Source: CAZEAN01 sp964510225 | GTDB lineage: Bacteria > Planctomycetota > Planctomycetia > Isosphaerales > Isosphaeraceae | DNA: 64,000 nt | NCBI GenBank assembly: GCA_964510225.1 | Contig: CAZEAN010000003.1 | Span: 58,625-122,624, forward strand | Direction of reading: 5' to 3' | Shown: positions 16,287-25,403 of the stretch, piece by piece | Layout: the number at the start of each line of letters is the position of its first letter | Numbering within the stretch: position 1 is the stretch's first letter | Notes under the pieces: generated by a model | What the model was told of the DNA's origin: nothing | The model's input: the letters and a program-made list of their open reading frames with translations, nothing else | The model's database searches: none | Made by a program: the position numbers and the translations under genes

Positions 16287-17648
16287 ATGCCGTCCGACCC
16301 TCACTCGACAACGCTCTCCCAGACAGCTTGGACCTTCTGGTTCGTTGCAATTATTGTCGTTCTTGGTTTCTTCCGATTTGGATCGTGGCTAAGTAAGGAA
16401 CCTTCGTTTGCTGATGAATGGGCCTATGTCTCACAAACCTATTACGGACCGCTTTGGTGGACGGGAGACTGGAATCATCCCGCATGGATCGAGTATCCAG
16501 CAATCGATCTGCCGCCAATTCCAAAATACCTTCACGCGTTCATGCTTAAAGTCGGTGGTTACTCCTTGTCCGACCGCGAACAGGCGCTCAGGTGGTACAA
16601 CAACATCAACACTAACTTTGGGGATCAAGCAAAGCTCTGGTATGTGAGGATTCCCTCCGTGTTCTTCGGTGTGGTTGGGTGTGTTGCTCTCTTGGGGATC
16701 GGGACGTTAGCGTTTGGTCGACGCACCGGTCTCCTCGCCGCAGTCTTACTGATGACAATGCCGCTCTACGTGACACATGCACGTCGGGCAATGTCGGATG
16801 TCATCACGGAATCGTTGACCCTAGTGAGTCTCGCGATCGGTCTTTGGTCTTGGCGTCTGATCCTCCAGGGAGGTCGACCGATCCTTGCCTCAATTGGACT
16901 AATCTTCGGTGCCGGTTTTTTTGCTGGACTCGCGGTCTTGGCGAAGCTTAGCGGCGGAATCGCAATTATGGTAGCCGCCGGTTGGGGGTTGCTCGGCATT
17001 CTAGTCGCTTCAACAAACGCTCAACGTGGGTTGTTGTTAGGTGCGACGATCGGTTTCTGCTTTGTTGCTTATGCGACATTCGTTACGGGCAACCCGACCA
17101 TTCTGGCGCAACCTGACCTGCCACCAAACGCCTCTGGTCCGCTTCAGCGGTTAGTTGAAGCGGGACCGATTGAACGGACATTCGCGGTCTTGGAACACCG
17201 TGCCAAAGTCTCGCGAGCCGGCCAGGCAGACCCTCGATTCCGGGCCCAAAACTATCCTCTCACGGATCTTCCGGCAAAACTCTCGGTGGTCCTAGTCCAA
17301 GGGTATGGTCGATTTGGTCCCCTCGGCCCTTCCTCTCCGGACTCAGAGGTCCGATTTCAATGGAAGCAAGATTGGGGAGGACTCGTCTGGCTCCCCCTGG
17401 TTCTTTCAGGCCTGGTTTACGCGACATTCGTAGGGCTCCGGCAACGGGAGGAGGGGAAGCCCCCGGTGGCATTGGCGCTCGGAGTTCACTTTCTAATTGT
17501 CTTCGGAACCGTCACAACGTTTATCCCTCTTGCTTGGGATCGGTATATGTTGCCAATCGGTCCAATCTCAACCTTATTAGCATCGGCATCCATTGTGGGC
17601 GTAATTCAGTGGACGTGTCGACGGTTTGGAATTCGTAGTGGTGGCTGA
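16287..17648 (+). CDS. GT39/ArnT-like polytopic glycosyltransferase
   Basis: A 453-residue integral membrane protein with about ten hydrophobic helices. After the first helix (about 15-32) the first outer loop contains SFADEWAYVSQTYYGPLWW. The acidic Asp-Glu pair in this position is the hallmark of lipid-carrier-dependent (GT-C fold) transferases such as ArnT and PMT. The loop continues with 'PPIPKYLHAF', the usual substrate-side segment. The expected role is moving a sugar from a polyprenyl-phosphate carrier to a lipid or protein at the outer face of the inner membrane; donor and acceptor are unknown. The next gene overlaps its end by a few bases, so they are probably an operon. Confidence 0.8.
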   Translation: MPSDPHSTTLSQTAWTFWFVAIIVVLGFFRFGSWLSKEPSFADEWAYVSQTYYGPLWWTGDWNHPAWIEYPAIDLPPIPKYLHAFMLKVGGYSLSDREQALRWYNNINTNFGDQAKLWYVRIPSVFFGVVGCVALLGIGTLAFGRRTGLLAAVLLMTMPLYVTHARRAMSDVITESLTLVSLAIGLWSWRLILQGGRPILASIGLIFGAGFFAGLAVLAKLSGGIAIMVAAGWGLLGILVASTNAQRGLLLGATIGFCFVAYATFVTGNPTILAQPDLPPNASGPLQRLVEAGPIERTFAVLEHRAKVSRAGQADPRFRAQNYPLTDLPAKLSVVLVQGYGRFGPLGPSSPDSEVRFQWKQDWGGLVWLPLVLSGLVYATFVGLRQREEGKPPVALALGVHFLIVFGTVTTFIPLAWDRYMLPIGPISTLLASASIVGVIQWTCRRFGIRSGG

Positions 17649-19167
17649 TCAATTGTCCGAATCTCGTCACAAGGTCCAGGGTCGTTGGCTTGCGTCGGTT
17701 GGCGTCTTCCTAATCCTCTTAGGCAGTTATGCCTACTTTCGCCACGCACGCGATTGGAATACCGCGAGTCGACTGATGCTGACCTATGCATTGGTCGATC
17801 GTGGGACGATTCTTCTCAATGGCCTTGAGAACCAGACCGGCGACAGGGCGAAGTACCAGGATGATTACTACACCGATAAGCAGCCTGGGTACTCGTTTCT
17901 CGCCACGATCCCCTATGCGGTTGCCAAGAGCGCTTTGGGACTTCCTGATCATCCCCTGGATACTGATCCGACGACGCTCCGTTATTGGGTCTCTGACTAT
18001 TGGGCGACCCTAGGAACATCGGGGCTTTCTACCGCACTCTGTGGGGCAATCCTCACAAGCTTCGCGGCCTCAATCGGCTGTCGACTTCGAGTAGCTGTCA
18101 TGATCGGCCTGGCGTATGGTCTCGCGACGCCTGCTTACGTTTATGCGACGTTAAGCTATGGACATCAGTTGGCCTCAACGTCTGTACTGCTCGCGCTCTT
18201 GCTCATCGATGTTCCAAGTCATGCCCAACCGCTTCGCTCTCTCTTCGTCGGAGGATTCTTGGCGGCGTTTGCTTCAGTGGTCGAGTTATCCGTCGGCCCC
18301 GTTTCGGCGATCGTTGGGCTCCGGGTACTGGTCGATTGGGTCCGAAGAATCCGATCAACCCGCGAAGTGATAGCATTTGCGGTCGGAGTCTCAATCCCGA
18401 CGATTGGCCTCATGATCTATAATCAAGTTGCATTTGATTCTGTTTTTGAGGTAGGATACTTTCATCATGATAATCAGTTATTTAAGCTTACGCATTCAGA
18501 TGAAAATCCTCTTGGGTTGAGAGCGCCATCACTTGATCGAATGCGTCAATTACTCTGGGGACGATACCGAGGCCTATTCTTTTACGCCCCAATCCTCCTC
18601 TGGGCCGCGATCGGTTGGGGGCGGCTTTGGGTTTGGAAGCGACGGGGGCTGGCGGTCACGACGATTCTCAGTTGTCTGGCCGTTTTCCTGGTGAATGCGA
18701 GTTATCCTGAGTGGACTGGCGGTTGGTCGACCGGGCCACGTCTACTTGTACCGCTTCTCCCTTTCGCGATGGTGCCAGTGGCGGCATCTTTAGTAAACGC
18801 ACCACGGATCGTCGTGATCGGGGCAATCGTCGGAGTGCTCTGGGGAGCGATCCTAATCTTCTTATTCCAAGGGGTTGGTGCTCGGCTCCCACAGTTCATC
18901 AACGACCCCCTCGTCGAGGTTGTCTGGCCGAGCTGGAGAGGAGCACCGCTCCCTCCCTTCAAGGAGGGTGAGCGATTTACGAAGACAGTTGCCGGTGTCT
19001 TGGGTTCAAAGGTTACTGGAAACGAAGACTGGAACAACTCTTGGCTCCAGTTTGTTCCGTTAGTCCTCGGTCAACTCTTGAGCGTGAGCCTTTTGCTGGC
19101 CCTGCTGGGGCGTTCGAAACGACCGAGAGACTCGACGACCACCCGCGTTACTGACCGGGAAGGGTGA
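17641..19167 (+). CDS. Polytopic membrane protein, GT-C glycosyltransferase-like
   Basis: A membrane protein of about 508 residues with ten or more helices. After helix 1 the first loop reads DRGTILLNGLEN...YYTDKQPGYSFLA; 'YYTDKxPG' is a recurrent motif of uncharacterised GT-C-like proteins in this and other phyla. A second soluble segment lies near the C-terminus (about 420-480). The start is uncertain: I give GTG at 17641, which overlaps the upstream stop by eight bases; GTG at 17638 and TTG at 17626 are alternatives. Tight coupling to the GT39-like gene suggests that both act on the same envelope glycan. The 3' end overlaps the ilvD stop from the other strand by 20 bases. Confidence 0.75.
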   Translation: MADQLSESRHKVQGRWLASVGVFLILLGSYAYFRHARDWNTASRLMLTYALVDRGTILLNGLENQTGDRAKYQDDYYTDKQPGYSFLATIPYAVAKSALGLPDHPLDTDPTTLRYWVSDYWATLGTSGLSTALCGAILTSFAASIGCRLRVAVMIGLAYGLATPAYVYATLSYGHQLASTSVLLALLLIDVPSHAQPLRSLFVGGFLAAFASVVELSVGPVSAIVGLRVLVDWVRRIRSTREVIAFAVGVSIPTIGLMIYNQVAFDSVFEVGYFHHDNQLFKLTHSDENPLGLRAPSLDRMRQLLWGRYRGLFFYAPILLWAAIGWGRLWVWKRRGLAVTTILSCLAVFLVNASYPEWTGGWSTGPRLLVPLLPFAMVPVAASLVNAPRIVVIGAIVGVLWGAILIFLFQGVGARLPQFINDPLVEVVWPSWRGAPLPPFKEGERFTKTVAGVLGSKVTGNEDWNNSWLQFVPLVLGQLLSVSLLLALLGRSKRPRDSTTTRVTDREG

Positions 19168-20839
19168 CACGAGTAACTGCTCCTTCGGCCGAGGATGAAA
19201 CCAAGGCCGCATACTTGGCAAAAACTCCCGTCATGTAACGCGGTTTGGGTGGTGTCCAGTTGCGGAGTCGTTCCACAATCTCTTGATCGCTGAGTCCGAT
19301 ATTGAGCGTTCGTCCTCCGATATCGAAGGTGATCGTGTCTCCATCGTTGACGATGGCGATCGGCCCTCCTCGAGCGGCTTCGGGAGCGACATGGCCTGCC
19401 ATCAAGCCCCGTGTCGCTCCACTAAAGCGACCATCGGTGAGCAGCGCTACCGACTCCCCAAGACCTGCACCCACGATCGCGGCAGTCACGCCGAGCATTT
19501 CACGCATTCCAGGGCCGCCTGCAGGTCCCTCGTATCGGATCACCACGACGTCTCCCTCTTGAATCTGCCCGGAAGTCACAGCATTCATCGCCGTCTCTTC
19601 CGACTCAAAAACCCGTGCAGGACCTTGGTGGTGGGCAAGAGTGTTGCCGGCGACTTTGACGACGGCACCCTCTGGGGCAAGGTTCCCCTTAAGGATGACG
19701 AGCCCACCCGTCGGCTTGAGCGGAGCCTCCAACGTAGCGACGACTTGCTGACCCTCTAGTTCAACCGCCCCTGACGCTTCGACGGCAATGGTTCGTCCGG
19801 TTGGTGTCAGTTGGCCTCCATCAAGAAGTCCGGAACCAAGAAGCCGCGAGGCAACTAAGGGGGATCCACCCGCTTGATCCAGATCAGCGGCAACAAACCG
19901 ACCGCCGGGTTTAAGATCCGCGAGGGTAGGGGTCCGGGTGCTGACACGGTCGAAGTCATCGATGGTGAGCGGAACATCGGCTTCATGGGCGATCGCGAGT
20001 AAGTGGAGAACTGCGTTCGTTGAACCACCTGTCGCAGAGACCCCGGCAATGGCGTTCTCGAAGGAGAGTTTGGTCAAGAAGTTCCTCGGGATCAGTCCTT
20101 CCTTCAATTGCTCGAGGACGAGATGGCCTGATCGTCGTGCCCGCTCAAGCTTCCGAGGGTCGAGAGCCGGTGGGCTTGCGGTTCCCATCGGCGAGAGCCC
20201 GAGGAACTCAAGGGCGAGTGCCATCGTGTTCGCCGTGAACTGACCTCCGCAAGCCCCGGCACCAGGGCAGGCATTGTCTTCGAGTTCGCGGAATTCCTCC
20301 TCGGTCATTTTGCCCCGAGCAAAAGCACCCACGGCCTCAAAGACGTCCTGAATTGTCACATCACGCCCTTGGAACTTCCCCGGTGCAATTGAGCCGCCGT
20401 AGAGAACGAAGCCAGGAACATCGAGACGGATCAGGCCCATCGCACAGCCGGGGATCGTTTTGTCGCAGGCAGCAAGACAGACGACGGCATCGAACATGTG
20501 GCCGCGACCGACCAGTTCGATGGAGTCGGCAATCACTTCGCGACTGATCAGGCTCGCCTTCATTCCCTCGGTCCCCATCGTGATTCCATCACTGATGGCG
20601 ACGGTGTTGAATTCCATCGGGGTTCCCCCCGCCTCCCGAACCCCTACCTTTACCTCTTCAGCGAGTTCGCGGAGGTGGTAGTTGCAGGGCATCGTCTCGA
20701 TCCAGGTGTTGGCGATCCCGATGATCGGCTTCGAGAGCGCTTCGTCGTCGAAGCCGATCGCCTTGAGCATGGCACGGGCCGGTGCCCGATCGCGACCATC
20801 GAGAATGACTTTGCTACGTTGCCTTAAATCAGTCGACAT
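19148..20839 (-). CDS. ilvD: Dihydroxy-acid dehydratase
   Basis: Third enzyme of isoleucine/valine synthesis, dehydrating 2,3-dihydroxy acids to 2-keto acids in the cytoplasm. The protein has 563 residues, normal length. Cluster and metal residues are visible: Cys52 in TMPCNYH, CLAACDKTIPGC (Cys121, Cys125) and the CPGAGACGGQFTANTM block; the C-terminal part has LTDGRFSG and GHVAPEA, also family-typical. I place the start at 20839 (MSTDLRQRS), because the 67 codons open upstream have no family similarity and run into the divergent promoter region. ilvE lies 24 kb away, so the pathway is not an operon here. Confidence 0.95.
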   Translation of the reverse strand: MSTDLRQRSKVILDGRDRAPARAMLKAIGFDDEALSKPIIGIANTWIETMPCNYHLRELAEEVKVGVREAGGTPMEFNTVAISDGITMGTEGMKASLISREVIADSIELVGRGHMFDAVVCLAACDKTIPGCAMGLIRLDVPGFVLYGGSIAPGKFQGRDVTIQDVFEAVGAFARGKMTEEEFRELEDNACPGAGACGGQFTANTMALALEFLGLSPMGTASPPALDPRKLERARRSGHLVLEQLKEGLIPRNFLTKLSFENAIAGVSATGGSTNAVLHLLAIAHEADVPLTIDDFDRVSTRTPTLADLKPGGRFVAADLDQAGGSPLVASRLLGSGLLDGGQLTPTGRTIAVEASGAVELEGQQVVATLEAPLKPTGGLVILKGNLAPEGAVVKVAGNTLAHHQGPARVFESEETAMNAVTSGQIQEGDVVVIRYEGPAGGPGMREMLGVTAAIVGAGLGESVALLTDGRFSGATRGLMAGHVAPEAARGGPIAIVNDGDTITFDIGGRTLNIGLSDQEIVERLRNWTPPKPRYMTGVFAKYAALVSSSAEGAVTRVTLPGQ

Positions 20840-21011
20840 GGTGGAATCAGGACCTCGATGATCAGGACTTGTCGTGGGGTTGCCTCGGCTCTTCTTGAAG
20901 ATGATATTGTCTCGGAACTCGCGGCGAGATTCCAGCAGACCGCCGACTCTCCAAGGTTTCAGCAAAATCACCCGTATTCTACCGAAGCCGCAACGACGGG
21001 AGCATCCAACG

Positions 21012-22145
21012 ATGTCAATCCTTGAAGGATTGGGGAGCACTTATGCGATCAACCATCCTGAAACAATTCCGAGCCCATCATTGCTGGTTTTCAAGGAGAT
21101 CGCACGGTCGAACATTGAGAAGATGATCGAAGTTGCTGGGGCACCGGATCGGCTTCGGCCCCACGTCAAGACTCACAAGATGCCCGAACTGGTTCGGATT
21201 GGCGTCGAGTTAGGAATCACGAAGCATAAGTGTGCCACAATCGCCGAAGCAGAGATGCTCGCGAGCGCTGGGGCCTCTGACGTGTTGATTGCCTATCAAC
21301 CTGTTGGTCCGAACATCGAACGCGTGACTAAGCTCGTGGAGTTACACGGGGGATCGACCCGATTTCGGACCGTTGTCGACGACCTCGAAATTGCCCAACA
21401 GCTCTCGGAAGCTGCAACGAACCGTGGAATTACGTTGCCCGTACTCCTCGACCTGAACGTCGGGATGGGTCGGACGGGCATCGAGTTGGGTGATCAAGCC
21501 CTCATGCTCTACCAGGACTTGGTGGCGACAGAAGGACTCGAAGCGGACGGTCTTCATGTCTATGACGGGCATCATAAGCAGATTGACCCTGTTGACCGTC
21601 GCGCGGCGGTTGACACCACGATTGAACAGATCAGGGGATTCCGCGAGACGCTCATCCGTCAAGGTTTCCCAGTTCCACGGGTAGTGGTTGGTGGGACGCC
21701 GAATTTTCCGATGTACGCAGCGCAATCGCTTGAAGGGCTGGAGTGTTCCCCGGGTACCAGTGTTCTCCACGACCACGGGTATGGTTCGAAGTTTCCTGAC
21801 TTACCGTTCCGTCCAGCGGCGCTCTTACTGGGGAGGGTAATCAGCAGGCCGACTCCTCGTTCGATCTGTTTGGACATCGGATCAAAAGCAGTTGCCGCCG
21901 ATCCCGCCGGTGATCGCCTCCGGCTGGTGGGCCTCGAAGATCTAACGCTCGGGTCGATGAGTGAAGAGCATCTTGTTGTGGAGACGAATGAAGCGGCAGC
22001 GCTCAAGCCGGGCACGGTCTGCTTAGCGATCCCAACTCACATTTGTCCGACATGTGCCCTTCATCGAGACGTTTATGTGATCGATAATGGTGAAGTTGTC
22101 GAACGCTGGAAGGTTGTGGCGCGGGATCGCGTTCTAACGGTCTGA
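21012..22145 (+). CDS. D-threonine aldolase / D-serine dehydratase-like PLP enzyme
   Basis: Fold-type III PLP enzyme of 377 residues: an alanine-racemase-like N-terminal barrel and a C-terminal beta domain of the D-ser-dehydrat family. The PLP lysine is expected in RPHVKTHKMPEL (about residue 50). The metal-binding C-terminal motif is PTHICPTCALH; the H-x-C pair matches the zinc site known from eukaryotic-type D-serine dehydratase, and the added Cys and His make it H-x-C-x2-C-x2-H. It probably splits or dehydrates a D-hydroxy amino acid. The substrate (D-Thr, D-Ser or a 3-hydroxyaspartate) cannot be decided. The ATG at 21012 has GGGAG upstream; 46 extra open codons precede it. Divergent from ilvD. 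Confidence 0.85.
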   Translation: MSILEGLGSTYAINHPETIPSPSLLVFKEIARSNIEKMIEVAGAPDRLRPHVKTHKMPELVRIGVELGITKHKCATIAEAEMLASAGASDVLIAYQPVGPNIERVTKLVELHGGSTRFRTVVDDLEIAQQLSEAATNRGITLPVLLDLNVGMGRTGIELGDQALMLYQDLVATEGLEADGLHVYDGHHKQIDPVDRRAAVDTTIEQIRGFRETLIRQGFPVPRVVVGGTPNFPMYAAQSLEGLECSPGTSVLHDHGYGSKFPDLPFRPAALLLGRVISRPTPRSICLDIGSKAVAADPAGDRLRLVGLEDLTLGSMSEEHLVVETNEAAALKPGTVCLAIPTHICPTCALHRDVYVIDNGEVVERWKVVARDRVLTV

Positions 22146-22161
22146 TTCAGGGACTCTCCCC

Positions 22162-23139
22162 TCACGAAGTTGTCGTCCCGGGGACCCGAGTCGCGAGCCC
22201 GGTGTCTCGTTCGAATTGCCCGAAATGAAAGCGGGAGATTACGACCGTGATGTTGTCCTTGCCGCCGCGTTCGAGCGCGAGATCAACGAGTTCTTGGCAA
22301 CAGATGTCGGGAGTGGGACAGGGTCCCAGGGAATGCGCGATTTCGTCATCACTGACAAGATCAGTTAGGCCGTCGCTGCACAAGAGAAGCGTGTCGCCGT
22401 CCAGGAGTTCGTGATAATCGAAATCGACATGAATCGCTGAGAAACCACCCCCGAGTCCACTGGTGAGAATATGTCGGTAGCGACGCTCTTCCCTTGAGCC
22501 AGGGGTGATATCACCAGAATCGATCATCATTTGAGAAATAGTATGATCATGCGTGAGGCAACTGAGCTTGTTTTCACGAAAAAGGTAAGCCCGGGAGTCG
22601 CCCGCGTGCATTACAAAGAGATGATTTCCGACGACGTAGCAGATTGTCAGAGTCGTTCCCATCCCTCCGAGCCGGGGCGACTCTTTACTCTTATTCTCGA
22701 ATTCGCGGTGGAGCAACTGGAAGATGATCGTCGACTTCTTGCGCATCTCGTCGATTTCTGACTGATTCATCTTCAGCGTCCACTTGATCTCAGCACCGCC
22801 GAGATCCCAACCCTTCCGTATCGCCATCAGACTCGCAAGTTCACCGAAGTGCTGCCCTCCCATTCCATCAGCGACGGCAAGAGTATACGCGGTCTGTTGC
22901 GGTTCGGGGAACAACTCCTCTGGAAGGCTGGACCGAAGAACCTTACGCTGGCGGTGACGTTGCACGATCAAAAATTGATCTTCGTTAAATTCGCGAACGT
23001 TTCCCCGATGGGTGAGCCCGCCGAATTCCATCTCAACAGGCCCCATTGGCTCCATTTCAAAAAAGTCGGAAACCAGTTGATCAAAACTTGTAGTATATTC
23101 TGAAGTGTTATCGCCGATGGTTGGTTCATCTTCTGACAT
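22162..23139 (-). CDS. PP2C-family Ser/Thr protein phosphatase
   Basis: A cytoplasmic, metal-dependent phosphatase of 325 residues. After an acidic tail of about 60 residues (SEDEPTIGDN...) comes the PP2C core. THRGNVREFNED carries the first acidic metal ligand, VADGMGG the second, GMGTTLT and AGDSRAYLF follow, LLCSDGLTDLV contributes another Asp, and GKDNITVV closes the fold. All core motifs are intact, so activity is expected. The start at 23139 has GAGGA about eight bases upstream; an open frame of 27 codons before it is not needed. It opposes a second PP2C gene across a 366-base spacer. No kinase is encoded nearby, so the partner kinase must be elsewhere. Confidence 0.9.
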   Translation of the reverse strand: MSEDEPTIGDNTSEYTTSFDQLVSDFFEMEPMGPVEMEFGGLTHRGNVREFNEDQFLIVQRHRQRKVLRSSLPEELFPEPQQTAYTLAVADGMGGQHFGELASLMAIRKGWDLGGAEIKWTLKMNQSEIDEMRKKSTIIFQLLHREFENKSKESPRLGGMGTTLTICYVVGNHLFVMHAGDSRAYLFRENKLSCLTHDHTISQMMIDSGDITPGSREERRYRHILTSGLGGGFSAIHVDFDYHELLDGDTLLLCSDGLTDLVSDDEIAHSLGPCPTPDICCQELVDLALERGGKDNITVVISRFHFGQFERDTGLATRVPGTTTS

Positions 23140-23505
23140 CGGTTGATCCTCAGGGTTTGTCTCAGCATCATGGGTTAATACTGACGTTTGCAGCGTGACA
23201 CGCCAGACTGATTTCTTCAAGTAGCTCGGTCCTCTGACCTATCTCTTCGCTGCGCTGCTTGGTTTGTTGGTCCAATTTAGGTAATTAGAAGGTATGTTTT
23301 CTGTAGCGTCGATTGGCATCCGGAATAAACGGACTCTGGGTGCTCTGAACGTCCTGAGTACTCCTATCGAACCTCTAGAAGTTCCTTGCTATTCTTTTTG
23401 CCGGCGGGGTCTAATCGAGAAAGCTGATCGGCTGGCACTCATGTTGTTACTTCGCTCAATTCCAATCTGGTTGATTAGCCGACCTATTCTGAAGCGAGGA
23501 ACTCA
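23140..23505. other. 366-base spacer between two divergent PP2C genes
   Basis: Probably holds both promoters. A 71-codon frame (23294-23509) overlaps the downstream ATG as ATGA, but it lacks a properly spaced ribosome site and family similarity. TGGCAC-5-TTG near 23433-23445 is only a partial sigma-54-like match. Confidence 0.35.
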
Positions 23506-24408
23506 ATGACCGACCACGACCCCAACGAAACGGTCGAGTACACAGGGCAAGTACCAGAAAAGAACCGGACCGTCTCGGTTGTAAGTGCAGGAAGGTCTAA
23601 CGTCGGCTTGGTCCGCAAACGAAACGAAGATCATTATTTAATTGCTACAATGAGGCGTGGAATTGCAATTGAAGATACCAATGTCGACCGGAGCGAATTG
23701 CGAGAGAAGGATCGCCAAGAGGAGGGTTATGTTTTTGTGCTCGCCGATGGCATGGGAGGGATGGCCTCCGGTAATGAAGCGAGTCGCCTTGCCATCGTGA
23801 CTGGATGGGAACTCGTCAATAGCGCCCCGCATTGGCATCTCGATTTTAAGCGAAAAAGCGACATTGAAGACTTAAAGCAAACGGTGTCCGACTATTTCAA
23901 TAGAGTAAATCAAAAAGTATTTAGTGAAGCGTCCAAAGATGTCTCAAGAGAAGGTATGGGCACAACGTTAACGGTTGCCTATATTGCAGATAATTCAGTG
24001 TTTGTCATCCACTTAGGCGATTCACGCGCGTATCTCTACAATCAAAAAAAGTTGGAACAAATTACAAGTGACCATACCCTCGCGCAAGAACTTGCCCAGG
24101 CTGGCCAAATCAAGCGCGACGATGTTAAGAAGCACCGCTATCGAAATGTCCTCTCGCGCTATATTGGGAGTCCAGACGAAGGAGTTGGCCCCCAGTTTTC
24201 CCAACTCCCGCTCGAAGAAGGCAATCGTCTCTTGCTCTGTAGCGATGGACTTACTGATCTCGTCGATGACAAGGTGATCGCTCAGGTGCTGGCCAACGAA
24301 CCCACCCCAAAAGGCGCTGTTGATGCGCTGATTGATCAAGCCCTTCAAGCCGGGGGTCGCGATAACGTCACCGTTATCGTGGCCAACATTTCTGTCCGGT
24401 CCGGTTGA
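23506..24408 (+). CDS. Second PP2C-family Ser/Thr protein phosphatase
   Basis: A 300-residue paralogue of the neighbouring phosphatase. Core motifs are all present: VGLVRKRNEDHY (first metal Asp), VLADGMGGMASG, GMGTTLTVAY, HLGDSRAYLY, LLCSDGLTDLVDD and GGRDNVTVIV. The N-terminal tail is short and acidic (TDHDPNETVEYTGQ). Its middle section (about 120-160) is more A/T-rich and Lys/Asp-rich than surrounding genes. GAGGA precedes the ATG by six bases. It is expected to reverse Hanks-type kinase phosphorylation of Ser/Thr in the cytoplasm. The two phosphatases differ most in the segment between the first two metal motifs, which may set regulation. Confidence 0.92.
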   Translation: MTDHDPNETVEYTGQVPEKNRTVSVVSAGRSNVGLVRKRNEDHYLIATMRRGIAIEDTNVDRSELREKDRQEEGYVFVLADGMGGMASGNEASRLAIVTGWELVNSAPHWHLDFKRKSDIEDLKQTVSDYFNRVNQKVFSEASKDVSREGMGTTLTVAYIADNSVFVIHLGDSRAYLYNQKKLEQITSDHTLAQELAQAGQIKRDDVKKHRYRNVLSRYIGSPDEGVGPQFSQLPLEEGNRLLLCSDGLTDLVDDKVIAQVLANEPTPKGAVDALIDQALQAGGRDNVTVIVANISVRSG

Positions 24409-24810
24409 TCACCAGGGCCCTGGATTGACTCCGGCGTCAGAATTGGCCCTGATGGAAAGGTGGGGCGCCGGGGAGTGGTCCCGCAACCAACCGGAACGAC
24501 CGTTTGGCTGCCTCCCCGGCGACCACACGCCCCGCTCTTGAACGAGCGTGACGTCCGCATGACGGCGAGTCAGTTCCATTCGTCCGCCGCGTGAGATCGC
24601 ATCGCTGTCGAGTTCGAATTCAGCCCGGAGTTCAACAAGAGCGAAATTGAGACTCAGTGTCAATTGGGTTGGCTGCCACGATAAAGACTTGAACGATCTG
24701 GTGTCAAGATCTCGGTATGCTTGACAACTCGATTCTCAGGTTTGACCGAATTCTGACCCACGGTTGAACGTCCGCGTCGCTACATTGAGTCAAGGGGTCA
24801 CAGTAGTTCG
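24409..24810. other. 402-base intergenic region
   Basis: No convincing gene. An 84-codon minus-strand frame starts with TTG and looks like chance. A TTGACA at 24721 has no matching -10 at the right distance. Nothing else is visible. Confidence 0.4.
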
Positions 24811-25188
24811 ATGCAGTTCTTTATGACAGAGATTGCCGTGGCCGATTGGGCGTCCACAGTCCGCTGGTTTGTCGACACACTCCGATTAAGAGTGCTTCTC
24901 AAAGATGAACCAAATCAGTTCGCATTGCTTGAAGGAGAGAGCGGAGGGAAGCTAGCGATCCGTCAGGCTGACCAGACCATGCACCCAGACAACGCAATCC
25001 GGTTGGTTTTCTTGGTCGCCGCGCTCGACCGAGAGATCGAACGACTCCGAGAATCTGGATTGACGTTTGATCCACCGCATACGAATGAGCGCGAGGCGTA
25101 TCGAGAGCTTCGGATTATTGGTCCTGGAGGGCTTCGAATTAGTATATTTGAATGGACAGATGCGAATGGGAAGGAAAGGAGCGTTTGA
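24811..25188 (+). CDS. VOC (glyoxalase/bleomycin-resistance-like) family protein
   Basis: A single-domain protein of 125 residues with the beta-alpha-beta-beta-beta pattern twice. The first module runs from FFMTEIAVADWASTVRWFVDTL and the second from AIRLVFLVAALDREIERLRESGL, ending with ELRIIGPGGLRISIFEW, the classic VOC last strand. Metal-ligand candidates include Glu133-type C-terminal Glu in IFEW; a full His/Glu set as in glyoxalase I is not evident, so the activity is unknown. It stands alone between intergenic regions, before the large ankyrin gene on the other strand. Confidence 0.75.
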   Translation: MQFFMTEIAVADWASTVRWFVDTLRLRVLLKDEPNQFALLEGESGGKLAIRQADQTMHPDNAIRLVFLVAALDREIERLRESGLTFDPPHTNEREAYRELRIIGPGGLRISIFEWTDANGKERSV

Positions 25189-25403
25189 TTTCCTGAGTTG
25201 GAAGTTCGGTCTCGTCTGACGATCCGTCCCAAGGAAATGGTGGCCTGGTGTTCTCTCAGATTGAGGAGTTGATCCACGTGATCAGGTCTCAACAATTGAA
25301 TCGACCATTAGGAGCTTAAGGGAACTTGAGGGCTGTCGGACATCTTGAGTCGTGGGCCGAACTCAGTCCAAGGCACGGATGCCATTCTTAAGCGGCCTCA
25401 AGT

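Noticed and set aside
23433..23447. Sigma-54-like TGGCAC-5-TTG upstream of the second PP2C gene
   Set aside because: The essential GC at -12 is GT, so the match is incomplete.
23294..23509. A 71-codon frame ending as ATGA on the second PP2C start
   Set aside because: The stop/start overlap is suggestive, but there is no properly spaced ribosome site and no recognisable protein; chance is likelier.
24409..24663. An 84-codon minus-strand frame with TTG start
   Set aside because: No ribosome site, no hydrophobic or domain pattern; treated as chance.
24721..24749. Perfect -35 TTGACA upstream of the VOC gene
   Set aside because: The hexamer at the correct 17-base distance (GACCGA) does not resemble a -10 box.
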